From NCBI GenBank assembly GCA_018897395.1, contig JAHIKV010000042.1, forward strand, positions 1-8,611: DNA of 8,611 nucleotides, read 5' to 3'. The notes beneath the pieces are model-generated. The model saw only the letters and a program-made list of their open reading frames with translations. It had not been told where the DNA came from and searched no databases. Origin of the DNA: Planctomycetota bacterium (GTDB lineage Bacteria; Planctomycetota; Planctomycetia; Pirellulales; Thermoguttaceae). Below, piece after piece: positions 1-6,061 of the stretch. Positions within the stretch are counted from its first letter, which is position 1. The number at the start of each line of letters is the position of its first letter. The translations under genes were made by a program, and so were the position numbers.

Positions 1-285
1 CGCGCTGCGGTCGGCGACCGGCTGTTCGGTTGCGACGCCTGCCAGGAGGCGTGTCCCTGGAACCGCCGCACGCCGGCAACCACGGAACCGGCATTCCATC
101 CCGGGCCGGACATGAATCCAGTAGAACTGGCAGGATTGCTCGCGCTGGACGAAGCCGCGTTCCGCCGCCGATTCCGCCACACGCCCCTTTGGCGGGCGAA
201 GCAGGAGGGCATCCAACGCAACGCCGCCGTCGTGGCGACAAACCCTAAAGCCGCGACCGACACAGCGCGACTTTATGTGCCATAG
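1..285 (+). CDS. queG: Epoxyqueuosine reductase QueG, C-terminal fragment (5' end outside window)
   Basis: QueG is a cytoplasmic cobalamin- and iron-sulfur-dependent enzyme that reduces epoxyqueuosine to queuosine at the wobble base of GUN-anticodon tRNAs. Reading frame 1 is open from the first base to TAG at 283-285, giving the last 94 residues. The fragment begins just before the motif G-C-D-A-C-Q-E-A-C-P-W-N, a CxxCxxxCP ferredoxin-type cluster ligand set (Cys11, Cys14, Cys18 of the fragment) that with the trailing W-N is characteristic of QueG. Further on, FRHTPLWRAKQEGIQRNAAV matches the conserved QueG tail (T-P-L-x-R-x-K-x-x-G-I-x-R-N-A). The catalytic cobalamin-binding part lies upstream of the window. 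The last 13 bp overlap the convergent dus gene. No terminator is visible after the stop because that DNA is dus coding sequence. Confidence 0.93.
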   Translation, partial: RAAVGDRLFGCDACQEACPWNRRTPATTEPAFHPGPDMNPVELAGLLALDEAAFRRRFRHTPLWRAKQEGIQRNAAVVATNPKAATDTARLYVP

Positions 286-1322
286 GAACCGTCCGGCGGC
301 GGCGGTTCGACGCCGGGAAGGTCTTCGGCGTACCAACGTTCCAACACCGCCCGCCAATCGGACGGAGCGGCGACGGCCACGAAGGCGTCTCGGACCTCGC
401 GGCCCCGCGGGTGCAGCCGGGCGTACTTGATGCCGAACTTCCGCATCACTCGGCAACATCGGCTCGGTCCGTAAAGCTCCTCGCAGAGCCGATAGTGTTC
501 GGCGATCACATCCCGCTGCTGGTGCAGGCCGGGCGGCGGCAACTCGATCCCTTCGGCCAACGCCCGAGCTTGCTGGAATATCCACGGGTTGCCGATCGCG
601 CCGCGGGCGACCGAAACCCCGTCCACGCCGGTCTCGCGCAGCATGTCGAGGCAATCGCGGGCAGTGAACAGGTCGCCGCTGCCGAGCACGGTTTTCCCAC
701 CGGCGTACAACTTCACCTCGCGGATGAACTCGCGCGAGCTGCGCCCCTCGTAGCGCTGCCGGACGGTGCGCCCGTGAACCGTAATTGCCGCCGAGCCGAG
801 GCGGAATGCGCCGTCGAAGATCGCGTGGAAATTGTCCCGGCTCTGTCGGCTGTCGTCCATGCCGCGGCGCATTTTAATGGTCACGGGCACGTGCGGCGGC
901 AGGGCCTCGCGGACCCGCGCGACTATCTCGAGCGCGGTGGCCGGATCGCTCAGCAGGAATCCGCCCCGGCGGCGTCCCAGCACTTTCTTGACCGGGCAGG
1001 CGAAGTTCAGGTCGATCGCGTCGAATCCGGCCGCCACGAGTTTCAGCGCCGCGGGCGGAAACTGCTCGGGCACGGCCCCCATCAACTGCGCCCCGCAGGG
1101 ATGCTCGTCGTCGTCGACCCGCAGAAAACGTTTCGCCTTCCGCCCCTTGGTCACGTTCAGGACGAACCGATCGAGCATTACCTCGCAGACGGTCAGCGCC
1201 GCGCCCAGCCGCCGGGAGATCGTCCGCATCGGCCAATCGCTATAGCCGCTCAGCGCCGCCTGCACGACGGGAAAATCGACGGCGATCGGGCCGATACGGA
1301 GTTTGGGAAGGTTGCTCATCAT
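273..1322 (-). CDS. dus: tRNA-dihydrouridine synthase (DusB-like, variant of the family)
   Basis: This is an FMN-dependent enzyme that uses NADPH to reduce specific uridines in the tRNA D-loop region to dihydrouridine. The 349-residue protein has the Dus order of motifs. An N-terminal barrel strand (PVVQAALSGYSDWPMR, residues 18-33) takes the place of the usual P-M-A-G-V-T-D. The catalytic-cysteine motif D-L-N-F-A-C-P-V-K-K has Cys at about 109, and T-I-K-M-R-R-G at about 150 provides the FMN/tRNA-contacting Lys. H-G-R-T-x-x-Q-x-Y follows, then a C-terminal phosphate-binding stretch (GVSVARGAIGNPWIF). The loop after the Cys reads R-R-R-G-G-F-L-L rather than the R-G-A-G-A-A-L-L of classical DusB, so subfamily and target uridine are uncertain. 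Two adjacent ATGs (1322 and 1319) are possible starts, and only a weak AGGA lies upstream (1342-1339). The gene diverges from the SDR gene and converges on queG, another tRNA-modification gene. Confidence 0.92.
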   Translation of the reverse strand: MMSNLPKLRIGPIAVDFPVVQAALSGYSDWPMRTISRRLGAALTVCEVMLDRFVLNVTKGRKAKRFLRVDDDEHPCGAQLMGAVPEQFPPAALKLVAAGFDAIDLNFACPVKKVLGRRRGGFLLSDPATALEIVARVREALPPHVPVTIKMRRGMDDSRQSRDNFHAIFDGAFRLGSAAITVHGRTVRQRYEGRSSREFIREVKLYAGGKTVLGSGDLFTARDCLDMLRETGVDGVSVARGAIGNPWIFQQARALAEGIELPPPGLHQQRDVIAEHYRLCEELYGPSRCCRVMRKFGIKYARLHPRGREVRDAFVAVAAPSDWRAVLERWYAEDLPGVEPPPPDGSYGT

Positions 1323-1344
1323 GCCATCGTTGATCCAGTCCTGT

Positions 1345-1374
1345 ACTTTACCAATTGGAACCGCCTGCTACAAT
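1345..1374. promoter_or_regulatory. Candidate interlocked divergent promoters for dus and the SDR gene
   Basis: On the plus strand TTTACC (1347-1352), a 16-base spacer and TACAAT (1369-1374) form a sigma70-like promoter for the SDR gene. On the minus strand TTGTAG (1373-1368), a 17-base spacer and TAAAGT (1350-1345) form one for dus. Each -10 box overlaps the other promoter's -35 box, and an 8-bp palindrome CCAATTGG (1351-1358) lies in the shared spacer. If both are used, RNA polymerase could occupy only one at a time. The dus leader would then be only about 16 bases and would exclude the weak AGGA. The match is by eye and the consensus agreement is partial. Confidence 0.3.
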
Positions 1375-1444
1375 GACGCATGGTTCTCTGCGATGTTGCG
1401 AGAGCGTCATGGTTTCCGCGTGCATGCGTAATAAGGACGAAGTG

Positions 1445-2227
1445 ATGCCATCGAATTATCTTGAAACACTTTTCGGACTCTCCGGCCGGACGGCGGTTGT
1501 GATCGGCGGGGCGGGGGTGCTCGGCGGCGCGCTTTGCGAAGGACTGGCCAGGGCCGGGGCACACGTGATCGTGGCCGACCTGACCGAGGAAGGTTGCACG
1601 GCGCGAGTGAAAGCATTGGAGGCGGTCGGCGGAAAGGCCGGCTTCTGTACGGTAGACGTTACCTCGCGCGAGTCGATCGAAAACCTGCTGGCCGAAACCA
1701 TCAAGCAGACCGGGCGGGCCGACATCCTCGTAAACTGCGCCGGGGTGAACGTAGGAAGCACGTTCCTCGACGCAACCGACGCCGATTGGGACCGCGTCCT
1801 GACGATCAACCTGAAGGCCGTGTTCCGGGCGTGCCAGATTTTCGGCCGGCAGATGGTCCACTCCGGCGGCGGAGCGATCGTCAACATCGGCAGCGTCACG
1901 TCTCATTTGCCGCTGTCGCGCGTGTTCGCCTATTCGGCGTCGAAGGCGGGCGTATTGAACCTGACCCGCAACGTTGCCCAGGAGTTCGCCTCCCGCGGCG
2001 TGCGGGTGAACGCGATCTGTCCCGGCTTCTTCCCGGCCGAGCAGAACCGGCGGCTTTTGGACGCCGAGCGGATCGACAACATCACCCGCCACACGCCGAT
2101 GCGCCGCTTCGGCGAGCCGGAGGAATTGATCGGGACGTTGTTGCTGTTGGTCTCTCCGAAGGCCGGCAGTTTCCTGACCGGCGCGGCGATCAACATCGAC
2201 GGCGGCTTCACAGCCGCGTGGTTTTGA
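1445..2227 (+). CDS. SDR-family NAD(P)-dependent oxidoreductase (mannonate oxidoreductase/gluconate 5-dehydrogenase type)
   Basis: This is a classical short-chain dehydrogenase of 260 residues, a normal length. The Rossmann glycine motif is G-G-A-G-V-L-G (21-27). N-C-A-G (97-100) replaces the usual N-N-A-G. The catalytic tetrad is complete: Asn122 (INLKAV), Ser150 (IGSVTS), Tyr163 and Lys167 (Y-S-A-S-K). After the active site, P-G-F-F-P-A-E-Q-N-R and H-T-P-M-R-R-F-G-E-P are the pattern I associate with SDRs annotated as D-mannonate oxidoreductase (fructuronate reductase) or gluconate 5-dehydrogenase. A sugar-acid/keto-sugar-acid substrate is therefore likely but not proven. The start is the ATG at 1445 because AAGGA (1433-1437) lies 7 bases upstream. 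An in-frame extension to 1355 is open but lacks a ribosome site and would overlap the predicted promoter. The gene is followed by GC-rich hairpins and appears to be a single transcription unit. Confidence 0.9.
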   Translation: MPSNYLETLFGLSGRTAVVIGGAGVLGGALCEGLARAGAHVIVADLTEEGCTARVKALEAVGGKAGFCTVDVTSRESIENLLAETIKQTGRADILVNCAGVNVGSTFLDATDADWDRVLTINLKAVFRACQIFGRQMVHSGGGAIVNIGSVTSHLPLSRVFAYSASKAGVLNLTRNVAQEFASRGVRVNAICPGFFPAEQNRRLLDAERIDNITRHTPMRRFGEPEELIGTLLLLVSPKAGSFLTGAAINIDGGFTAAWF

Positions 2228-2258
2228 GCGGCCGTTTAGCGGCCGCCGGTACGGCGGC
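2228..2258 (+). repeat. Two overlapping, mutually exclusive GC-rich hairpins after the SDR stop
   Basis: Hairpin A pairs GCGGCCG (2228-2234) with CGGCCGC (2240-2246) around a 5-base loop and starts on the base after the SDR stop codon. Hairpin B pairs GCCGCCG (2242-2248) with CGGCGGC (2252-2258) around a 3-base loop. They share bases 2242-2246, so only one can form fully at a time. No T-run follows, so neither is a textbook Rho-independent terminator. They may protect the mRNA end or pause polymerase. Confidence 0.4.
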
Positions 2259-2291
2259 GGGAATTACATACGTATAAATGGAAGTATTACA

Positions 2292-2335
2292 CAGACAGAA
2301 ACTGCGCACCTTTACCCCCTGTCTGGTTGGTTTTT
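2292..2335 (+). terminator. Possible terminator between the SDR gene and the RloA-like gene
   Basis: CAGACAG (2292-2298) and CTGTCTG (2319-2325) are a perfect 7-bp inverted repeat with a 20-base loop, followed by a T-rich tract GTTGGTTTTT (2326-2335). The loop is long and the stem is not GC-dense, so strength is uncertain. Just downstream, CCCC (2345-2348) and GGGG (2358-2361) followed by TTTT (2362-2365) make a second, weaker stem with a T-run. Together they would isolate the RloA/RloB unit from upstream transcription. Confidence 0.35.
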
Positions 2336-2386
2336 CTGACATTCCCCCTCGTCTTTCGGGGTTTTGTCTCTATTTGCGCGCATTTC

Positions 2387-2416
2387 TTGCGTAAACCGGC
2401 CGATAAATGCTATATT
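2387..2416 (+). promoter_or_regulatory. Candidate sigma70-type promoter for the RloA/RloB unit
   Basis: TTGCGT (2387-2392) and TATATT (2411-2416) are separated by 18 bases, which puts transcription start near 2423. This is just ahead of the ribosome site AGGAG (2428-2432) and the ATG at 2440. The arrangement gives a very short leader. It also argues against the upstream in-frame ATG at 2407, which would lie before the transcript begins. The local DNA is AT-rich compared with the flanking genes. Confidence 0.5.
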
Positions 2417-2439
2417 ATCCGGGCAGCAGGAGAACAATC

Positions 2440-3726
2440 ATGCTTATCGAATTCCGGGTGGAAAATCACCGCTCCTTGCGTGATGAGCAGGTGCTGACGA
2501 TGGAGGCGGGCCGCGTCGGCGACGAATCCGATCCGCGGCCGCGTAAAGTATCCGGCTATCCGGAAAAACTACTCACGGTAGCCGGCCTTTACGGTGCGAA
2601 CGCCAGCGGCAAGAGCAATGTTCTTGCAGCGTTGGAATTTATGCGCGTTGCGGTTTTGGCATCTCACAGATTTTGGTCGCCTGATGACGGTGTACCACGA
2701 GATCCATTTGCTTGGGGAGTTAAGAAACCATCGCTATTTGAGGCGACTTTCCTCATCGATGGCATTCGTTTTCAATACGGATTCGTGGCATCGGATAAAT
2801 GCTTCTTGGAAGAATGGCTCTTTGCTTGGCCTAAAAAGCACAAGCAATTGTGGTTTGAACGCATTGAAAATAATTTCAAGTTTGGAGAATACTTTAAGGG
2901 TGAAAATAAGCTGATCGAAGATGTCACTCGACCAAATGCTTTATTTCTTTCTGCGGCCTTTCAACATAATCATCCGTGTCTTCATGCAGTTTTTACGTGG
3001 TTTCGGTCGGTTCAACCGCTCAATATACCCCTTCACCGATCTTATTCTTTTTTCAGTTCGAAACGGTCATCACCAAGGCGATATGGATCAGTTCAACTAC
3101 TTGAGGAAGGCGACTTACGTCAAAGGCCATTGCTATCTAATGAAGAATCATCGAAACAGCTTTCTGATCAATTTCGTGAATTACTGGTTAGCGCAGATTT
3201 TGGAATAGAGGATTATCGAGTGGAGGTTGAAGAACTCGAAGATGATTTCCACAACCGAAGCAAGATTGTTAGTTATTATTTTAAGCACAGAAGCGATTCC
3301 GATAATGTATGGCTGCCGTTAGACGAAGAGTCTAATGGAACAAAGGTCATGTTTTATATGGCACTACCTATTTTAAAAACTCTTCAGGATGGCGGAATAT
3401 TATTCATAGATGAACTGGAACGCAGCTTGCATCCGTATCTTGCCCGGAAGATAATCAGCCAATTCAACAATCCAGAAACCAATCCCAACAATGCACAATT
3501 GATTTTCACCACGCACGACACCAATCTCCTGGGAACGATGCTTGGCGAACCTGCACTAAGACGAGATCAAGTATGGCTGACGGAAAAGAATCCGGAAGGG
3601 GCAACGGAGCTATACCCCTTGACCGACTACAAGCCCCGCAAGGCAGAAAATATCGAGCGAGGCTACCTGCAAGGCCGATACGGCGCAATCCCCTTTGTGG
3701 AAAACTTCTCGGTGGCGGGGGAGTAA
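2440..3726 (+). CDS. RloA-like AAA15-family ATPase (ATPase half of a two-gene defence pair)
   Basis: This 428-residue ATPase belongs to the AAA15/AAA21 (COG1106-like, RloA) group of SMC/ABC-fold proteins that couple ATP hydrolysis to a partner effector. It opens with the family's L-I-E-F-R-V-E-N-H-R-S-L (2-13). Walker A is G-A-N-A-S-G-K-S (52-59). An ABC-signature-like S-N-G-T (298-301), Walker B I-L-F-I-D-E-L-E with Asp324-Glu325, and the switch histidine in T-T-H-D (His359) follow in the expected order. The C-terminus E-N-I-E-R-G-Y-L-Q-G-R-Y-G-A-I-P is typical of the members paired with RloB. The ATG at 2440 is chosen because AGGAG (2428-2432) lies 7 bases upstream. Line counts within the gene (2881-2940, 3241-3300) give 38% and 37% GC, against about 65% in zwf, a sign of horizontal transfer. 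The frame is intact with all ATPase motifs present. Role in phage defence is inferred from family and pairing. Confidence 0.88.
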   Translation: MLIEFRVENHRSLRDEQVLTMEAGRVGDESDPRPRKVSGYPEKLLTVAGLYGANASGKSNVLAALEFMRVAVLASHRFWSPDDGVPRDPFAWGVKKPSLFEATFLIDGIRFQYGFVASDKCFLEEWLFAWPKKHKQLWFERIENNFKFGEYFKGENKLIEDVTRPNALFLSAAFQHNHPCLHAVFTWFRSVQPLNIPLHRSYSFFSSKRSSPRRYGSVQLLEEGDLRQRPLLSNEESSKQLSDQFRELLVSADFGIEDYRVEVEELEDDFHNRSKIVSYYFKHRSDSDNVWLPLDEESNGTKVMFYMALPILKTLQDGGILFIDELERSLHPYLARKIISQFNNPETNPNNAQLIFTTHDTNLLGTMLGEPALRRDQVWLTEKNPEGATELYPLTDYKPRKAENIERGYLQGRYGAIPFVENFSVAGE

Positions 3727-3732
3727 TTCACC

Positions 3733-4356
3733 ATGCCGAATGCCCGCAACCGAAAACGCAAGCCGGGACGCCGAAAACCATTTCTCGATCCTAAGCCGAG
3801 AATATTGATCGTCACTGAAGGGGAAAAGACCGAGAGGCAATACTTTGAAGGATTCTGGAAGTCTTGCCGCAACCCGAGGGTTTGGATAAAGGTGGCCGAC
3901 GAACACGGTGTTCCAGTGACTCTCGTTAGAACGGCGAAGCAATACAAGGAAGAGGCCGAACAAGACGCCACCCGCGAGAAAGACGACAATCTTGCCTTCG
4001 ACTCCGTGTGGTGTGTGTTTGATATTGACGATCACCCCAAGGTCACCGAAGCCAAGGTGACGGCGAGAGACAACAACATCGATCTGGCTGTCTCCAATCC
4101 ATGTTTCGAGATGTGGCTGTTGCTGCATTTCAGGGATAATCCCGGAATGCAACATCGCGATAAAATCGAACAAATGCTGAAGAAGCATGTACCCGGCTAC
4201 GACAAGACCGTTGACTACGACACCTACTCGATCGGATATCCACAGGCCGTAATTCGAGCCGAACGAATGGATTGTTCCGCTGGTGAGGCCAATGAACCGG
4301 AACGCAATCCAACGACCGGCGTCTATAACCTTACGGAACTCATTCGCACGAAATAA
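3733..4356 (+). CDS. rloB: RloB-family TOPRIM-like protein (probable effector of the RloA/RloB pair)
   Basis: RloB-family proteins are small, probably nucleolytic TOPRIM-fold partners of RloA ATPases. They were first noted as ORFs linked to restriction loci, and similar ATPase + RloB pairs occur among phage-abortive (AbiL-like) systems. The 207-residue product has a strongly basic tail (N-x-R-K-R-K-x-G-R-R-K, residues 6-15). The TOPRIM-like strand I-L-I-V-T-E-G-E-K-T-E carries Glu29. The acidic motif F-D-I-D-D has Asp97, Asp99 and Asp100. The hallmark S-N-P-C-F-E-M-W-L-L-L-H-F begins at about residue 121. It starts 6 bases after the ATPase stop. Its ribosome site GGGGGAG (3717-3723) is inside the end of the ATPase gene, so translation is probably coupled. 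A sampled line (4141-4200) is 48% GC, between the ATPase core and the host genes. Enzymatic activity is an inference from the conserved acidic residues. Confidence 0.87.
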   Translation: MPNARNRKRKPGRRKPFLDPKPRILIVTEGEKTERQYFEGFWKSCRNPRVWIKVADEHGVPVTLVRTAKQYKEEAEQDATREKDDNLAFDSVWCVFDIDDHPKVTEAKVTARDNNIDLAVSNPCFEMWLLLHFRDNPGMQHRDKIEQMLKKHVPGYDKTVDYDTYSIGYPQAVIRAERMDCSAGEANEPERNPTTGVYNLTELIRTK

Positions 4357-4407
4357 ACACCCGAATTGCGACAAACCATTTCCACGGCCGACGCGAGGGA
4401 GATGAGC

Positions 4408-5862
4408 ATGTCCCATACCATCGTGATTTTCGGCGCCTCGGGCGATCTGACCGGGCGGAAACTTCTGCCGGCGCTGTACGAACTGTTCCGCAAGAAGCGG
4501 CTGCCGGAGAATACCCGCGTGGTCGGCTTCTCGCGGACGAAGTTCAGCCACGACGCCTGGCGGGAGAAACTCGCCGAATCGACCGCACGGTTCGTCGGCG
4601 AGGATTTTAATGTCGATACATGGCGACACTTCGCCCCATCAATCTTCTATCAATCGGGCAACGTCGAAGCGGCCGAGGATTATGCGGCGTTGCGCGATTT
4701 TCTCGATGAAATCGAGGGATGCCAAGAGACCACGCGGGTGTATCACCTCGCCGTGGCCCCGCCGCTTTACGCGACGGTTATCGCACGGCTCGGCGCGGCG
4801 GGATTGGCCGACGAGGAGCTCGGGCCGCGACGCGTGGTGATCGAAAAACCATTCGGCACGGACCTCGATTCCGCACGCAAGTTGAATCGGCAAGTCCACG
4901 AGGCCTTCGACGAGCATCAGGTCTATCGCATCGACCACTACCTGGGCAAGGAGACCGTCCAGAACGTGCTGGTGCTGCGGTTCGCCAACAGCATTTTCGA
5001 ACCGATCTGGAACCGCAATTACATCGACCACGTGCAGATCACGGCGGCCGAGGACTTGCTGGTGGGCCATCGCGCGGCGTACTACGAATCGGCGGGCGTG
5101 CTGCGCGACATGTTCCAAAACCACCTCCTGCAACTGATGACCTTCACGGCGATGGAGGCCCCGGCGCGGTTCGACGCCGACGCCGTGCGCGACGAAAAGG
5201 TGAAGGTGCTCCGCTCGGTCCGCGTGATGAAGCCCGAGGAGGTCCATACCGACACCATCCGCGGCCAATACCGCAATTACCGCGACGAGCCTGGGGTGCC
5301 GGAGGACAGCGAGACGGCCACCTTCGGCGCAATCAAGCTGCACATCGAGAACTGGCGTTGGCAGGGCGTTCCGTTCCTGCTCCGCAGCGGCAAGGCGATG
5401 TCGTGCCACACCACCCAGATCGTCATTCAGTTCCGGCCCGCGCCGCACGTAATGTTCGACGCGGGTCCGCGTTCCGCCTTCGAGGCCAACCGTTTGGTCA
5501 TCCAGGTGCAGCCGGCCGAGGGCATCCAGTTGCACTTCCAGACGAAGGTGCCGGACGCCGGCATGAAGTTCCGCACGACCGATCTGCACTTCACGTTCCG
5601 CGAGAAGTTCGCCGGCCGGATGCCCGAGGCCTACCAGCGGTTGCTGTTGGACGTGATGCAGGGAGACGCCAGTCTGTTTTCGCGCGCCGACGAGGTGGAG
5701 TTGGCCTGGTCGATCATCGACCCGATCCAGCGCGGTTGGGAGCGACCCGGCCGGCCGCCGCTGGCGTTGTACGAGGCCGGCGGCTGGGGATCGCCGAACG
5801 CGGTGGAATGGATGTGCCGCCAGAACCGCGAGTGGTTCGATTCCTGCCCCGTGTTGAAGTAG
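4408..5862 (+). CDS. zwf: Glucose-6-phosphate 1-dehydrogenase
   Basis: Zwf oxidises glucose-6-phosphate to 6-phosphogluconolactone with NADP(+) or NAD(+), the entry step of the oxidative pentose-phosphate and Entner-Doudoroff routes, in the cytoplasm. The 484-residue product is full length for the family. The N-terminal Rossmann motif is G-A-S-G-D-L-T-G-R-K (9-18). The active-site signature R-I-D-H-Y-L-G-K-E lies at 174-182. The catalytic histidine in F-Q-N-H-L-L-Q is His239, matching the known spacing of Asp/His and His in characterised enzymes. The ATG at 4408 is chosen because GAGGGAG (4395-4401) ends 6 bases before it. An ATG at 4402 is too close to that site, and the frame is also open from a TTG at 4366. 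I see no convincing promoter in the 51-bp gap after rloB, so zwf may be read through from the defence pair. A compound hairpin follows its stop by 5 bases. pgl and gnd are not in view. Confidence 0.96.
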   Translation: MSHTIVIFGASGDLTGRKLLPALYELFRKKRLPENTRVVGFSRTKFSHDAWREKLAESTARFVGEDFNVDTWRHFAPSIFYQSGNVEAAEDYAALRDFLDEIEGCQETTRVYHLAVAPPLYATVIARLGAAGLADEELGPRRVVIEKPFGTDLDSARKLNRQVHEAFDEHQVYRIDHYLGKETVQNVLVLRFANSIFEPIWNRNYIDHVQITAAEDLLVGHRAAYYESAGVLRDMFQNHLLQLMTFTAMEAPARFDADAVRDEKVKVLRSVRVMKPEEVHTDTIRGQYRNYRDEPGVPEDSETATFGAIKLHIENWRWQGVPFLLRSGKAMSCHTTQIVIQFRPAPHVMFDAGPRSAFEANRLVIQVQPAEGIQLHFQTKVPDAGMKFRTTDLHFTFREKFAGRMPEAYQRLLLDVMQGDASLFSRADEVELAWSIIDPIQRGWERPGRPPLALYEAGGWGSPNAVEWMCRQNREWFDSCPVLK

Positions 5863-5867
5863 TGCTT

Positions 5868-5926
5868 GTAGGACGGATTTCCTAATCCGTCCAGCTTTTC
5901 AGGACGGATTAGGAAATCCGTCCTAC
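5868..5926. repeat. REPIN-like element: perfect 25-bp inverted repeat made of two REP hairpins
   Basis: Bases 5868-5892 and 5902-5926 are exact reverse complements separated by a 9-base spacer (AGCTTTTCA). Each arm is itself a hairpin. Left, GGACGGATT (5871-5879), loop TCCT and AATCCGTCC (5884-5892). Right, GGACGGATT (5902-5910), loop AGGA and AATCCGTCC (5915-5923). Both outer feet are GTAG when read inward (GTAG 5868-5871, CTAC 5923-5926), the tetranucleotide known to mark REP elements recognised by RAYT transposases. Two REPs in inverted orientation define a REPIN. The perfect match suggests recent mobility or conversion. It could also end zwf transcription, since it lies 5 bases after the stop, but no T-run follows. 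Confidence 0.85.
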
Positions 5927-5968
5927 CTCCAAGACGAGTCATCTCCGTTTCCCCACGCCATCCACCGA

Positions 5969-5996
5969 TTGCATTTCTTGCCTCGCCGGTTACAAT
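5969..5996 (+). promoter_or_regulatory. Candidate promoter of the MFS transporter gene
   Basis: TTGCAT (5969-5974), a 16-base spacer and TACAAT (5991-5996) resemble a sigma70 promoter. A start near 6003 would give a leader of roughly 60 bases before the ATG at 6062. It sits downstream of the REPIN-like hairpin, so the transporter would be transcribed separately from zwf. Confidence 0.4.
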
Positions 5997-6061
5997 CGTC
6001 CACATTCTGCGATTACATTCCAGCGGCGGTGGTTTTTCTCTACCATTTCCGGGAGACGCCC

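Noticed and set aside
411..1376. Long open frame on the plus strand opposite dus (321 codons)
   Set aside because: It is rich in Arg, Ala, Pro and His with no recognisable domain. It is the shadow of the high-GC dus gene, whose catalytic motifs are clear on the other strand.
2407..2439. Upstream in-frame ATG as the start of the RloA-like ATPase
   Set aside because: It overlaps the candidate -10 box. The ATG at 2440 has a well-placed AGGAG and begins with the conserved family N-terminus.
2228..4407. Attachment-site direct repeats flanking the RloA/RloB cassette
   Set aside because: Only short words such as CGGCCGA recur on both sides, which is expected by chance in GC-rich DNA. No integrase gene is present in the window.
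3610..4629. 339-codon minus-strand frame across rloB and the zwf start
   Set aside because: It lies opposite two genes with clear family motifs and shows no recognisable domain or ribosome site of its own.
4719..5885. 388-codon open frame in another frame within zwf
   Set aside because: Composition is Arg/Gly/Pro-rich without any motif, while zwf in this interval has conserved active-site motifs. It is a high-GC shadow frame.
5868..5926. CRISPR repeat or ordinary Rho-independent terminator
   Set aside because: There are only two units, in inverted rather than direct orientation, and no spacer series. There is also no T-run after the stem, so a terminator role is possible but does not explain the nested palindromes and GTAG feet.
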